NCBI GenBank assembly: GCA_963556255.1
Contig: OY744607.1
Coordinates: 44,009,452-44,073,451, forward strand
Length of the DNA stretch: 64,000 bases
Origin: Allolobophora icterica
Lineage: Eukaryota > Annelida > Clitellata > Crassiclitellata > Lumbricidae
Direction of reading: 5' to 3'
The notes beneath the pieces were generated by a model. The model made no database searches and had not been told where the DNA came from. It was given only the letters and a program-made list of their open reading frames with translations. Positions 26,206 to 38,068 of this stretch are shown one piece after another; position 1 is the stretch's first letter, and each line of letters starts with the position of its first letter. Both the position numbers and the translations under genes were made by a program.

Positions 26206-29200
26206 ATTGAAGTAAATTGGGCGTTTGCGGAACTATAATGATGAGACAAATTTGTCCCAGTATTATATTGTGCAAATCTGACAAGTCTGCGCATAGAGTA
26301 TAGATTTTCATATGGTGCAAGAGCCTGTCAAAGAAACTTTGGTGACTCGACATAGAAATTGTGAAACAGTATTACTCAAATAACGCAACTTGTAATATAC
26401 AGCTCATGTCTTTAAGTATTTGACTTTTTTCTTTTGGCATGTAATTGAAAAACCATTGAGAATGAAAATACACAAAGTCTCACACATATTGAAGTTGCTT
26501 CTGTCACATCAATTTCACCACCTTAACTCTCCAAAATGCAACATTTTACATGCTTTGCACATGTACTTCAGGCAAAACCACTCATTTCCCAACAAATCGT
26601 AGCGCCAACGCTCTGCTAGAACTATCACACCTAGCAGTTCCATCTTCTGAAATTTCTTAAAACTGCACCATTTAACAGACTTTGCAAATGTCTTTTAATC
26701 AAAAGCACTCGTTTTCAGTACAAATTACACCAGCGTGCTTTGTTCCCTCCAGCTAGAATTGCCATACATAACAGTTTCACCATTCACAGTCTCTAAAAAT
26801 TTTCAGTTTAGGTGCTTTTTACATACGCTTCAATCTGAAACATGTCTTTTCCAACAAAAATTCATCGATGTGCTACACTTCATGTAGCACAAACTCTTGT
26901 TAGAACTATGTTACACATCAATTCCATCACTCGAACTTTTCAAACTATATCATTTTAAGCGCTTTGCAAATGTGCTTCAGTAGAAAAAATGCCTTTTCCT
27001 ACAAATTGCATGTGTACAATTCACCTCTATGAATAAACTTCAACTAGAAATACTATACCTAGCATTTCCAACTCCCGATTTCTCTAAAATGCACCATGTT
27101 TTCCACTTGAAAAGGCTCTTTTCGCTCAAATAACTACAACGTGTTTCACATTACTCCAAATAGAACTTTCATACACATCTGCTCCATTACCCAAAATCTG
27201 TAGAAGATGCACATTTTCACTTTCTTTTCAAACACATTTAAGTCAAAACCTTTAAGTTTCAACAAATTCCATGTTCTGGCTTCACACAACACCATGTAGA
27301 AATATCACATGTATTAGTTTCACCATCCAAACGACGCAAAAATGTATCATTTTACAGACTTTGCATATACGCTTCAATCGGAAAACTACCTTTCACACAA
27401 ATCCGTGGCCACTGCCATAGCTGCATTCGCTGCTGCCGCTGCCTCCGCCCCTGTCACTCCTAGCGCTCCCAGCGCTCCTCAGTTTTATCTAAACCTTTCC
27501 ATGCTAATATTTCACGTTTTTGTATAAGTCAATCAGCTAAAACACTAAAATCAGCGTGCAAATATTTCATTGAAACGAAGAAAGTTGTAATTTTAGTATA
27601 GAAATCACCATCACAAGCACTCATGCAACTCAAAAGCTCACATTTTACTATGCAAACTTTCATGTTAGCTCTCCTCGCACCCAAAAAGACATAAGTTTCC
27701 CTCGTCGTATGCGTCTCTGCATTCCAAAAATTGTAATTTTGCTACATAAACTCTCTTCTCAGCAGGCTTTACACCACAAGAGATGCCTGTTTGCAATGTC
27801 CTGCGCATCTAAAAGCTCACATTTTACTATGCAAACCTTCATGTTAGCTCTCCTCGCACCCTAAAAGACATAAGTTTCCCTCCTCGTATGCGTCTCTGCA
27901 TTCCAAAAATTGTAATTTTGCTACATAAACTCTCTTCTCAGCAGGCTTTACACCACAAGAGATGCCTGTTTCCACTGTCCTGCGCATCTTTGTAGCATAA
28001 ATGATCTCATTTTAGCTTGTAAGCTCTCACATACTGCATCTTCGCACGCTAAAAGTCGACATTTTACTGTACATGTAGAAATCCTTCATGTAACTTGCAA
28101 GTCCTAAGTTTTTATAAGTAAACTCTCAATCCAACTGCATATGCAAATGCGAAAGATGTCAGCCTCCTACACAAACCTTCAACGCCTGCATCTTTGTAGC
28201 AAAAACTTGTCATTTAGCAAGTAAGCTCTCATGTTCTGCATCTTCGCACGCTAACAGTTGCCATTTTACTGTGGAAATCAGCATTCCATTTGTGTGCACA
28301 ATGTGGAAAGACTTAATCTTAGCAGCACTCCATACACCTAAAATGTATAATTTTACTGTAGGAACGTCCGCTCAAGCTGTCTTTCTACCCTATGAGTAAC
28401 AATTTTATCATGAAAACCTTGGGCTCATACTTCTTTGCATCTAAAGAAAGACAAAATTTTATAATGTAAACCAGCTTTTCAATCTAAAAACTTCGTCTCA
28501 ACCATCTTATGAATTTAAAATTTGCCAACTGTTGTAAAAACCCTCGCTGCAGCTGTCTTTACAAAGTAGATTGTTGTAATTCTAGTGTGCAAGTCGTCAT
28601 CACCTGCATGTTTTCAACTTAAACGTTAACATTTCAGTGTAGAACCAAACATTCGCGTGTCTTTCAACCCTAGAAAGTTGGACTTCTACTCTAAAAGCAT
28701 GCGCTTCAACCGTCTTCCCAAATAAAAATTCGTAAGTGTCCTACTAAAACTCTCATTCCACATGTCTTTGAAACCTTAAAAGTCTTAAGTTTAACGTCCA
28801 AATCTTCATTGTACACGTCTCAGTAAACTAAGTTTTTCAAATTTTTACTGCACAGGTTGGTATTTCATACATGTTCAGAGTCGAGAATTCAGAATTTAGT
28901 GTATCAGATTCAAACTATGCAATGTTTCATCATAAGATTTGTAATTCTGTTGTATAGTTCAGTATTTCAAACACCTTAGATATTTTACCATACAAAGTCT
29001 TCTCCATGCATTATCAATACACAGGTTCCTGCTATATACAGCTTTATCTAAACCTTTCCATGCTATTATTTCAAGTTTTTGCATAAGTCCATCAGCTAAA
29101 ACACCCAAATCAGCGCGCACACATTTCGTTGAAACGAAGAAAGTTGTAATTTTAGTATAGAAATGGTCATAGCATGCATTCCTGCAATTCGAATGCTCAC

Positions 29201-29974
29201 ATTTTACTGTGCAAACCTTCATGCTAGCTCTACTCACACCCTAAAAGACATACGTTTCTCTCCTCTGCATTCTCAAAACTTGTAATTTTGCTACATAAAC
29301 TCTCTCTTCCCAGCAGTCCTTAGACGTCAAGAGATGCCTGTTTGCAATGTCTTGCGCATCTTTGTAACATATCCGTTGTCATTTTAGCTTGCATCATCAC
29401 ACGCTAAAAGTGGACATTTTACTGTAGAAATTCCTCATGCAACTTGGAAGTCCTAAGTTTTATATGTAAACTCTCAATCCAAATGAATATGCAAACTTGA
29501 AATATGCTAGCATGCTAATTGGTAATAATATTCTAGTTGGCATGATTGCTTCGACATGACCTATGAGTTGTGTGCGTGGCCAAGCATGGGTATAGTTCCA
29601 TTGTCTTTTTGGATAAACACCTCTTAGAGCCCTTCTGTGGAATGCAAGATGTGTCTAAAGTGCAGAGTCCATTTCTGATAACAGATTTTGAATGTGTAGG
29701 GCAGAGTTCAAACATAGATATAATTAGCCTCTCAGATTTTATGCAATTCAATGGAGTGCACCTTCATATTGTTGCTAGGTTTAAACACACTTTAAGTTGT
29801 GCAGATTAGGGTTGTTATGAGAAGTTAGACCATACCCACCTATTGAACTATGTCAGAGGTCGACCGAAAATGAAATAGGTCCCATCCAACCATGAAAGTT
29901 ATTCAATGTTGCATCAATGAGGAGTTAGGTCATGGTATTATGTCACATGCTGACCACTATGGAACACTTAGTAA

Positions 29975-30585
29975 GTCAATGTTACATCAATGAGGAGTTA
30001 GGTCAAAGGCTGACCAATGAGGAGCGAGGCCACCTACTCACTTCAGTCAAAAGGTCGTCCAATCAGGAGCAAGATCACCCATGGAAGTAATTCAAAAGGC
30101 TGACCAATGAGGAACTAGTCCGCGAAAGTAGGTCAAAGGCCGACCAATAAGGAGCAAGGCCATGAAAGTATGTTAAAGGCTGACCAATGAGGAACTAGGC
30201 CGTGAAAGTAGGTCAAAGGCCGACCAATGAGGAACTAGTCCGCGAAAGCAGGTCAAAGGCCGACCAATAAGGAGCAAGGTCATGAAAGTATGTCAAAGGC
30301 TGACCAATGAGGAACTAGTCCGCGAAAGCCGGTCAAAGGCCGACCAATAAGGAGCAAGGCCATGAAAGTATGTCAAAGGCTGACCAATGAGGAACTAGTC
30401 CGCGAAAGCAGGTCAAAGGCCGACCAATAAGGAGCAAGGCCATGAAAGTATGTCAAAGGCTGACCAATGAGGAACTAGGCCGTGAAAGTAGGTCAAAGGT
30501 CGACCAATGAGGTCACGCCCACTTTGAAAGTAGGTCAAATGCTGACCAATCAGGATCAAGGTCACGAAAGTATGTCAAGGTTGTT
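29975..30585. repeat. 60-bp tandem array, right arm
   Basis: Reverse complement of the 21040-21650 array; units carry GACCAATGAGGA and GGTCAAAGGC in this orientation. Confidence 0.85.
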
Positions 30586-30611
30586 TTTCAGGCTACAGTC
30601 CCCTTACTACT

Positions 30612-30617
30612 AAGGGT
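30612..30617. repeat. 6-bp target duplication, right (AAGGGT)
   Basis: Matches 21006-21011 exactly. Sequence beyond it continues the GA-rich LINE context. Confidence 0.8.
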
Positions 30618-30717
30618 GTTAGGCAGTGGGAGAGAAATTTGCGATGGGAGTGTTGACATCTTTCCGAGATCTGGGGCCCTAGACGCGCGCCTAGTGCGCC
30701 TATGTGTAAACGCGCCT

Positions 30718-31252
30718 CTGTCCAGAAGTGGGGAACGACGCAACATTAGGTTTCGATTTATACAGATGACTATTACGATTTATAGTTATTGATTATTTCG
30801 TTTATTTAGGTAAGTATTTCGGATTTGGTGTTGAAGTTGTGGACACGATACGGGACGGCTAATCTATAGACGATGGAGAAATCTGCCACGGGTCGACTGT
30901 GTGTAAAGTTGGCGCTGAGTTTGCAATCTTTGTTGTGTAAAATTCCGGTGTAAAGACTTCAGAGACGACGTTCTCATAGTAAACGAATCGCCGAACAATG
31001 GTCGATTCGAAATAATATCAAGTAATCAAATGCAACAGTGAATGTCACTTGCTGACTGTTGAGACAATCTTGCTATTATATTCGGTGTTATTGTAGCATT
31101 CGAATTGTCTTACATGTGAAGAGTTTTCCCAGATTTTCAGATGGAGAAATCACTGGAACAGTTTCTAGGACAAGTGGACAACCAAGAGTGCCAGAAGATG
31201 TTATGGGTCGCATGAAATTAGAAAAGTTCTGTTGAAACATGAATACATGCTA

Positions 31253-31303
<51 letters not shown>

Positions 31304-31410
31304 TCTTTTATTGCTCCCATAACGCGTAATGTTGTCGCATATGTAAAAATTAATCTAAGCAGAAATGTAGGGTATACTGACTGAAGCTGTTGAAGATGCT
31401 CCCGACATTC
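30718..31410. repeat. Duplicated host segment (matches 12573-13420)
   Basis: See the partner. It contains (AATC)n at 31253-31300 that copy A lacks. Confidence 0.75.
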
Positions 31411-31829
31411 TAGCATTGTTGGGGTCTCTTCGACCAGTACAAACGCTGGACGACTCACCTCACCTCATGAAACAAGTTCTATGGTACTACATATATTTGG
31501 GCGTCTGCAACCTGCATTTGAGCAGTAAATATGATTTCACCACCATATCAAGCCTAATTATTATGCTCATACTCAACGTTTTAGTTGTGAAAAAATAAAC
31601 CAGGCTAGCGTAGAAAATTCTCCGATATCCAAAGAAGTGACAGAAATGACGACTTGGGTGTGAGATATGTCCGTTTCCTGATCTGACTCCCACCAACATC
31701 CTTCAGCTGAGAGGTTAGAAGAAGAACTAGGGTGTTAGACCCTGCAACCTCCTTCCTCCCCCTTACAAGTGAAACACTGCTTAGACTTCATGCATTATAT
31801 TTATTTTTTATTTATTTCGGATATTCTAT
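31411..31829. other. No gene seen
   Basis: Unique DNA; short reading frames here show no family resemblance. Confidence 0.5.
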
Positions 31830-32036
31830 AGCGCCTCTTCAAGTCTACTACTACTACTCAGAGGCGCTCCCGACTACAGCACTGATACTGTGTCAGAGTT
31901 TTCACGCCGAAGCGCCACGAGCAATCGCGAGTGAAGGACTTGCCCAAGGTCCGTACGCAGCGGCTAGAGTGGGATTCGAACCTGCAACCCTCAGGTCACA
32001 AGGCGCCGAACTTACCACTGAGCCACCACGCCCCAC
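31830..32036 (-). mobile_element. tRNA-derived SINE, leftward
   Basis: Read leftward from 32036 it starts GGCGTGGTGGCTCAGTGGTA (RNA polymerase III box A region) and has GGTTCGAATCCC (box B) about 45 bp on, then an unrelated body, and ends with CTTGAAGAGGCGCTATAGAA and an A/T-rich tail. The end is shared with the LINE tails at 4190-4235 and 34150-34200, as expected if the SINE borrows that LINE's machinery. Confidence 0.85.
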
Positions 32037-33035
32037 GCTATGTATATGTGTCATGTTTTATAGCAACTCAACAGAAGTTTTATTTATATGTATTATTTAT
32101 TTTAATTGTAAGGTGTGATAAGACCTTGTATATTTGCAGTGATTGTGATGGCGTGTCTAAATTACGGTGAATGCCACTTTTGAAGTAAGCAGCTGCAATC
32201 GCAGTAGCGCTTAGCTGCATGGAGCAAGTTGCTGTGCGTTTATAAGCAGATTTTCAAGGAGGATAGTGCGAGATAGGTTTTCGTACTTTCAAGTAGATGC
32301 CTTCGATAGACTTTATGTCGTCGTGGAGCTTACGATAAGATTCGTTCGTATCTATTATTACGAATTATGTCGTGAATAATTAACTATCGATCTTGTACTG
32401 GATTTATCGATCAGCCCTTGATCTTGAGGTTCTGGTGACGACCTATCTGAATGCTTAACGTGGGGGTAAAGTTGTTATTTTATTTTCAGTATTTCAAGTA
32501 ATTGCTTGCTCATGTCTAAATTTGTATTGTATGGTTTTTATCACTGGGTTGGCGATGATAGTGGTTATTCGGAGTCAGATTAGAAATCCTGAAGAGAAGC
32601 TAGAGAGATATTAATAGATCAACGCGAGCAGCAAACCAGTGTTTCATATGCAGAGCCGTCTCAGCCAACGCTGTAGGCAGAGATGATCAGTGTAAATATG
32701 CACATAATCTGTACACAGGAGTTACGGGCTGGTGGCAGTAATAGTTATACTCGGGGAGACGATAAAAGGAAAGTTATAATATTATTAGCACTTGGTATCC
32801 AAAGGCTGGGCAGCCAATAGATTGCTATATGTAAAACAATATAAGGGAAGAACACGAGGTTGAGGAGGAAGAGAGCGGTTGATAGCTCACAGTCTGGCTG
32901 TTTGAGGCGGATGATGAAATTGAGAGGAATGCGGAGGAAGGGATTTGGCTAGACAGAGCCAGAGAAGCTAGCTGTTGTTGAGAATGTCATTAGTATCAAC
33001 CGATGACACTCGTAGGCCTATTATATATGACTTAT
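32037..33035. other. No gene seen
   Basis: Unique DNA. No repeat family or coding content recognised. Confidence 0.5.
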
Positions 33036-33203
33036 ATGTTGATGACGTCAAAGGCCATGGCGCCCCAATAAGATGTCGTTAACCAATAAAAACTACACCA
33101 CTAAAGTCTTGTATGCTTATTATCCTGATGGATAGGTCGAATTTGTAATCGTAAGTTGCAAATTTCTAAAGCGCCACTTGAAAGCTGAGCGTAGAGCACC
33201 AGG
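33036..33203. repeat. Duplicated host flank (matches 62370-62540)
   Basis: Shared blocks AAAGGCCATGG, AGTCTTGT, TTATTATCCTGATG and GCGCCACTTGAAAGCTGAGC. The match resumes after the inserted element at 33685-33740 (TTCACGAGCG, TAGAAATAAA). Confidence 0.8.
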
Positions 33204-33206
33204 TTA

Positions 33207-33681
33207 GGGGCCATCCATATGTTACGTGCGCATTGAGGGGAGGGATGATCGGATTTAGGCGATTTGCCTACGAATGCGTATGGCGGGGGTCTCGACAAAA
33301 TGTGTACGTACGCAAAATAAATTTCTAGTTATGAAATATTAAAATCAGAATTAAAAACCAAATCACTGACTATGTTCCTGCTTTATCAGTTTTATGTAGT
33401 ATTAAAACTTTTTGAAATGTGTGTTAGTGTTGTTAGTATTTTATTTCTTCATAACAGTTAACAAATTTTAGCTAGCAAATATGATGTTTAAGAAAAATAT
33501 TTAGTAGCCTACCGTAAAATAAATGTCTTATAGATGACTTTAGCTAATTAATTTTTGTAAAGGGGGTTTTGGGGGAAGAGAAGCTTAGTACGCAGGGGAT
33601 GGGGTCCACAAAATGTACGAGGTGATACAGAGGGAGGGTATGAAAATATGATTTTTTGCGTACGTAATATATGGATGGCCA
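33207..33681. mobile_element. MITE with GGCCATCCATAT ends, TTA duplication
   Basis: 475 bp; ends GGCCATCCATATGTTACGTG and the complement of GGCCATCCATATATTACGTA, about 22 of 24 inverted matches. TTA lies directly outside both ends (33204-33206 and 33682-33684). Copy C at 62540 lacks it and shows the empty site. A 3-bp TWA duplication suggests PIF/Harbinger, as an inference. Confidence 0.82.
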
Positions 33682-33917
33682 TTATTCACGAGCGTTGTTA
33701 TATATACATGTAGAAATAAAATAAATTTAACATCTTAGTAAGAGCAAAGAGAAATGTGAACTATAATAACGTAATATTGGATTTAAATTACATTTGTATA
33801 TATATCAATAATATCATCTTGTTAGTTTTGCCGCTTCTGATAACTACTGCCCTTACTCCCTTAGGCAACTGCCTAATCTGCGTATACTGCCTATAGGCCT
33901 ACTATTCTCACTGAGTA

Positions 33918-34215
33918 GTGAGTTTAAAACATCAAAGTAGACACATCCAGCGCCGTGGTTCCCTACGCTCTTCTAAGCAAGCTGAGCTTCTGGTTCCTCG
34001 TTCACGGACCGCCCTTAGGCGCCGCCGTGATTATTCCATCGCTGGCCCTACAATCTGGAATGGGTTTCCTGTATCGCTTCGCTTGATCCCAAGCACCCAT
34101 TCCGCCACATTTTATTGAAATCTCAAGACTGTACTCTTCAGCCGGGGTTGGGTCGGGAGTGCTTCTGAGTAGATAACCTTGAAGAGGCGCTATATAAAAT
34201 CTCCATATGAATAAT
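33918..34215 (+). mobile_element. LINE 3' end (CR1/L2-like)
   Basis: The reading QAELLVPRSRTALRRRRDYS, then IAGPTIWNGFPVSLRL, is the conserved C-terminus of CR1/L2 reverse transcriptases. The tail GGAGTGCTTCTGAGTAG...CTTGAAGAGGCGCTATATAA ends in AATGAATGAATG repeats. 5'-truncated, as is usual for LINEs. Confidence 0.8.
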
Positions 34216-34980
34216 GAATGAATGAATCTGTTGTTAGCAACATTGGTTAACACATGCGCCAATACATCTCTTGGCGTGGCGCTATTCTAATGGACAGCAG
34301 CTGTACGTGGTGAAGGATCTCGTCCGATCGATCCAGTGAAGAACCGTACAGGGGGGGGGGAAATACGGTTCCTTTATATAACAACGTGTATGCTGATATT
34401 TACATTTCAGCAAATCTATTTACACGCATCTTAAGTTGCCCCCTCCCCGCCCCATTCGGCCGGCCTGCCCAGGTGGCACCTATCGGTTGGTATATAACTA
34501 ACCTAGCACTGGCAGCACTCCATCATGTTCTAAGTAAAATAACTGCTGTAACTGGCCAGAACAATAACTGTTGCTACTTGTCTTGTCTCCCAAGTGGCCT
34601 ACTGAATGTTTATGAAGTCTACTTCAGACGAACGACCTCATATAGGTCTACTGGTTAAAAGAAAAGTCATAAGACAGTATCGTTAACTATCGAGTACACT
34701 AATGCAATGTAAACGTACACACTGGCGAGTAGCCTTGAAACGGGCGTAGAGGTTACGCAGAGGCTAGGCCATCTTTCACGCTCGTATACAGGACTGCCGT
34801 GAGGGGAGCAGAGGGGATGCCCAGGGGCCCGGTCGACTGTTTACTTTGTGTGATGCGCGCCATTATAGTTGGCAGGATACTTAATTGCACGCCCATGTTG
34901 TGGGTTTTGCGAGCGAACCGGAGGGGGAGGCCCTAGAGGAAATAGTCTGGATGCTGTTGCGTCAGGGAGACTTATCGTCA
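34216..34980. other. No gene seen
   Basis: Unique DNA with a run of nine or ten G at about 34351. Short frames lack recognisable domains. Confidence 0.5.
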
Positions 34981-34984
34981 TCAT

Positions 34985-35397
34985 CTCCCTCATTTGAAGC
35001 ATTTTGCAATAATGCTGACGTTAGTCTCTACTAGTATTTTATACAGTCCCTGCCATATATTACATACTATGCTGCCGCCGATTAAGCACACTCGCTACTC
35101 TCTGCGCCCACGGCCCCATAACCGTAAGCTTCCAAGGTACGATAACTTTTCTCAGAAATGCTTCCTCACTAGGATGCTATACAATTAACTATGCTCCCCT
35201 TGGATCTGGTTACTTTACTCCTCTCCTCTTCGACCCCCTTATGTTCCACTTGATTCGTGATAACTTCTCTCAAATAATTGGTTATATATTGTTTGATTGT
35301 TTAATTATAATACCAAGTTTGAGTGTAATATGTTTACCATGTACAGCGTTGTACGTTTGCTAATGCTTCTTAATAAAGTACATACTTACTTACTTAC
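34985..35397 (+). mobile_element. Second LINE 3' end (RTE/jockey-like)
   Basis: The reading MLPPIKHTRYSLRPRPHNRK and FLTRMLYN matches the C-terminal 'LR.R.HN..L' and 'F..R.LY' blocks of another non-LTR family. The tail TGTACAGCGTTGTACGTTTG...TTAATAAAG ends in (TTAC)n. The same tail ends the SINE at 37128-37345. Confidence 0.65.
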
Positions 35398-35568
35398 ATT
35401 TACAATGTTGGGACAATGAATAATAGTTGTAATAATTGTCATGTATTGGGGTAGCTTTGTTTCGCTGTTCGTTTAACCTTAGCCTATGCACTACAGGCTA
35501 CTAATGTAACTAACTTCGGGAATTTGAAGCAGTTTAACGTTTTTTTGTCTAGAATGTGTAGTAGGCTT

Positions 35569-35739
35569 CAGGGGCGTCTATACCCCCTCCTAAGTCATTG
35601 GAGCAACGTCCCTTTTCCCCCACTTCTTCCCCCTCCCTGTTCCTCCCCCCTAAAATGGTGGCACACACACTGACAGATCTCCCCCCTATTTCTTGGATGG
35701 AGCATTTGCTCCAAGGTTTCTATGGTGTAGACGCCCCTG
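35569..35739. mobile_element. 171-bp hAT-type MITE
   Basis: Inverted ends CAGGGGCGTCTATACC and the complement of CAGGGGCGTCTACACC (15 of 16). Perfect 8-bp target duplication GTAGGCTT at 35561-35568 and 35740-35747. The best-defined small element in the window. Confidence 0.93.
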
Positions 35740-35747
35740 GTAGGCTT

Positions 35748-37127
35748 ATGAATTTTTGAAAGATTAGCCAAAGTCAACCGCAAACTATATCATTCCTGAA
35801 ATTTTACTTTCCAGTTCAATTACAATTTGACAGCTTGATGAAGAGTGTCAATTGAAATTCATAAGTAATTTAGGTAGTGCAATATAAGAATGCAACAGTC
35901 GTCAGTAATTTTGGCCAAGAGACTACAGTCCAAGTCGACAAAGTCGACCAAGTCGGTCGTTTATTTGCCAAGTCGATCGAGTCGACGAGAGATCGACTAG
36001 TCGACAAAGTAGCACTCGTATCGCTCGACCACGGCGGATTGCGTGGCACTTAGTAAAACGGGCAGTAGTAGCCTACGTGGTGAAGGGTGTCGCTCGATCG
36101 ATCTATTGTAGAATCGAACAGGGTCGAGGACATGCGGTTGCTATAGAAAAACGTGCATATTTACATTTTGCAAATTATATTTGCACCCATCTGCATGAAC
36201 AGTTCAAACGCGTGGTTCAGAGGTGTTAATATACTTATTATTCGGCAAAAACGAACAAACGCAGCTATAGGCCTATGATACAAATACTAATTAACCGATC
36301 CTGTAATGATAGTCGTGTATATTAACTGATTGATAATTAGCCTGCAATTGCTGACATTACAAATAGCTATGGAACCCGACCTTTGCATATTACTTTTTGA
36401 ACACCCGAAGTCTGATCTTGCGTGGTCTAGATCTAGGATATGCAGCGGAGCGGCAGGACTTGAGCGTCAAGGCCGCCACGACGCTAGCCTCGCGTGGAGG
36501 AGCATAATATGCAACATGTGGAATTTAGGTGAGCATGGTTGTGAATATGGGTGTGTGTATATATATATATAACTAAGTATATTTACATATAGCGTATATT
36601 CCTCCTGTAAACTGTACTTGCATTGGTGAATATATCCGATTATTTCGTTTAACTGTTTACCAGCACCGTAAGCGGCCATCCAACAGGTAGGTTTGCTTCT
36701 CAAACTGACACCGCAAGCGGCCGGTTTGGTATAGGTTCCCTGCGCAACTTTACCTAAGTTAATGCTCGGCACATTTGGCAAACACTCGGTCAGAACCTAA
36801 ATCAGAAATTCTTTAACTGTCTACGCGTGGTAGTTTACGAAATTTCGGTAAGTTTTACGACTAGGAAGCAAATCAGCGTTCTGGTTATACAAAGCATTTT
36901 TAACTATATGTATAGGTGTCCTAGCTGCAAACACATGGAATATTCAAAATCTTGATAACCGAATTAATTTTTCTGTGGCTTTCATTATGCCCGTACATTC
37001 TATACATTGTCGACCAACAGCTTATCTTTCCGTGATTTCGGAAAGACCCTTCCGTTGCATATTTTGAACACCAATATAGTATAGGGCAACAGTTATGTTT
37101 GGTACAAATATATCCTAAATATATCCC
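35748..37127. other. Host DNA, partly duplicated
   Basis: 36225-36440 aligns with 63770-64000 (TATTATTCGGCAAA, GCAGCTATAGGCCTATGATA), the next part of the duplication unit. 35930-36010 is rich in AAGTCGAC-type repeats. Nothing convincingly coding. Confidence 0.6.
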
Positions 37128-37350
37128 GGTAGCGCATTGGTTTAGATCTGGCGTAGAGTGCGAGAGGTACAGAGATCGAGTCCCGTAGGCGGACAGCTTT
37201 GTAGGCTGCAATTTGCGCCGTGTAAAATACACTGCTGTCTGTTCTGTTAGTAGTTAAGATTTATCGCATAACATGTACTTGTACAGCGCAGTGCGTTTGC
37301 AGGCGCTTAATTAAAGAAAAAATATTATTATTATTTATTATTATATACAG
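37128..37350 (+). mobile_element. tRNA-derived SINE, rightward
   Basis: Begins CCCGGTAGCGCATTGGTTTA (box A-like) with GATCGAGTCCCG (box B-like) about 45 bp on, then a short body, then TGTACAGCGCAGTGCGTTTG...TTAATTAAAG and an ATT-rich tail. The end resembles the LINE at 34985-35397. Confidence 0.75.
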
Positions 37351-37383
37351 TCACGCTTGGTACAAGTGTAGCACAAATAGAGG

Positions 37384-38063
37384 AGAGTTTCTCCGATTGG
37401 ATCGTTGCCTCAATTGGACCACGGCCTATTTGCCCCCTAGATACATATATAGCCTCGTTTTCAATTGTTGTATTCTTGCGCACTTGAATATTGATCGTGT
37501 TGACAAAGGCAGTTTGACGGAAAACTATATATTTTTAAAATTGCGGTTAAAAGTCTTTTTCATGTGGTGCTGATCTAATTTTAGACGTACCTGACAACGA
37601 GTGTACACATTTTAGGCAAGCTTTTAAAAATGAAATCATGTTTGTTTTAGGTATAGCCGGGTTTCATGTTTGAGCGACAATAAGTGATTTTACGCTAAGA
37701 CTGATGAGCGTTGAACTATAGCAGTGTAAACAGAAGTAGTCCATGTTGCCTGAAATGGACCACATTCAGTGTCCTGAATTGGACCGATAATATCGCGTGG
37801 TCCATTTAAGGACCAATGTTATATTTTGATTCTTTAAATAATAATAATTGCCATTGGCTCGTATTATGTCAAATAACATTTTCTTTCTGTTGTATATGCA
37901 TCACAGTAGGCCTATTTGTATATGTATTTGTGCCCTGCTTGCTCGTGGTTTTGTTTGGTTTTATTTAATTATTTTGATTTGTTCCTTGAACATGCTACTG
38001 TCTTACTTCATTATTGACTGTTCGTCTTTTTTGTACATCATTGCTAGAGACTTTTATTGTATG
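37384..38063. mobile_element. Outer inverted-repeat element, left part
   Basis: Begins AGAGTTTCTCCGATTGGATC; the far side at 54674 ends with the complement of AGAGTTGCCATAATTGGACC. Both parts repeat TGGTCCAATT/TTGCCT-type motifs. Upstream (37345-37383) and downstream (54675 on) host DNA both align with one continuous stretch near copy B (14690-14725), so this is an insertion, and the Polinton lies within it. Superfamily unknown. Confidence 0.6.
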
Positions 38064-38068
38064 TTTGT

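Larger units (their letters stand above)
21012..30611. mobile_element. 9.6-kb foldback element
   Basis: A giant inverted repeat. The left arm 21012-25870 is the reverse complement of the right arm 25932-30611 at near identity; differences seen are one extra 179-bp unit in the left arm and at least one base change near 25710. Ends are AGTAG...CTACT with the 6-bp duplication AAGGGT. From the ends inward the arms hold a 60-bp tandem array, about 3 kb of degenerate 60-70 bp units built around TACAGTAAAATG, a 179-bp tandem repeat and a 15-bp array (TTTCAGTTTGAAAAA). No ORF resembles a protein: mirrored ORFs in the arms are by-products. It sits in a LINE relic. Transposition machinery must come from elsewhere. 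Confidence 0.85.

Noticed and set aside
25449..26353. Two mirrored 253-aa frames with LKIF/LKFF repeats
   Set aside because: A 15-bp repeat without stop codons keeps a frame open on both strands; the mirror copy results from the foldback. No protein is implied.
21814..29809. Identical small ORFs in both foldback arms (e.g. 24275-24460 and 27342-27527)
   Set aside because: Identity follows from the inverted repeat. They are short, lack domains and lie in degenerate tandem repeats.
31960..32036. Functional tRNA gene on the minus strand
   Set aside because: A and B boxes are present but the cloverleaf is not complete and a SINE body and LINE-like tail follow.
37128..37200. Functional tRNA gene on the plus strand
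   Set aside because: Box B is degenerate and the sequence continues into a SINE body with a tail.
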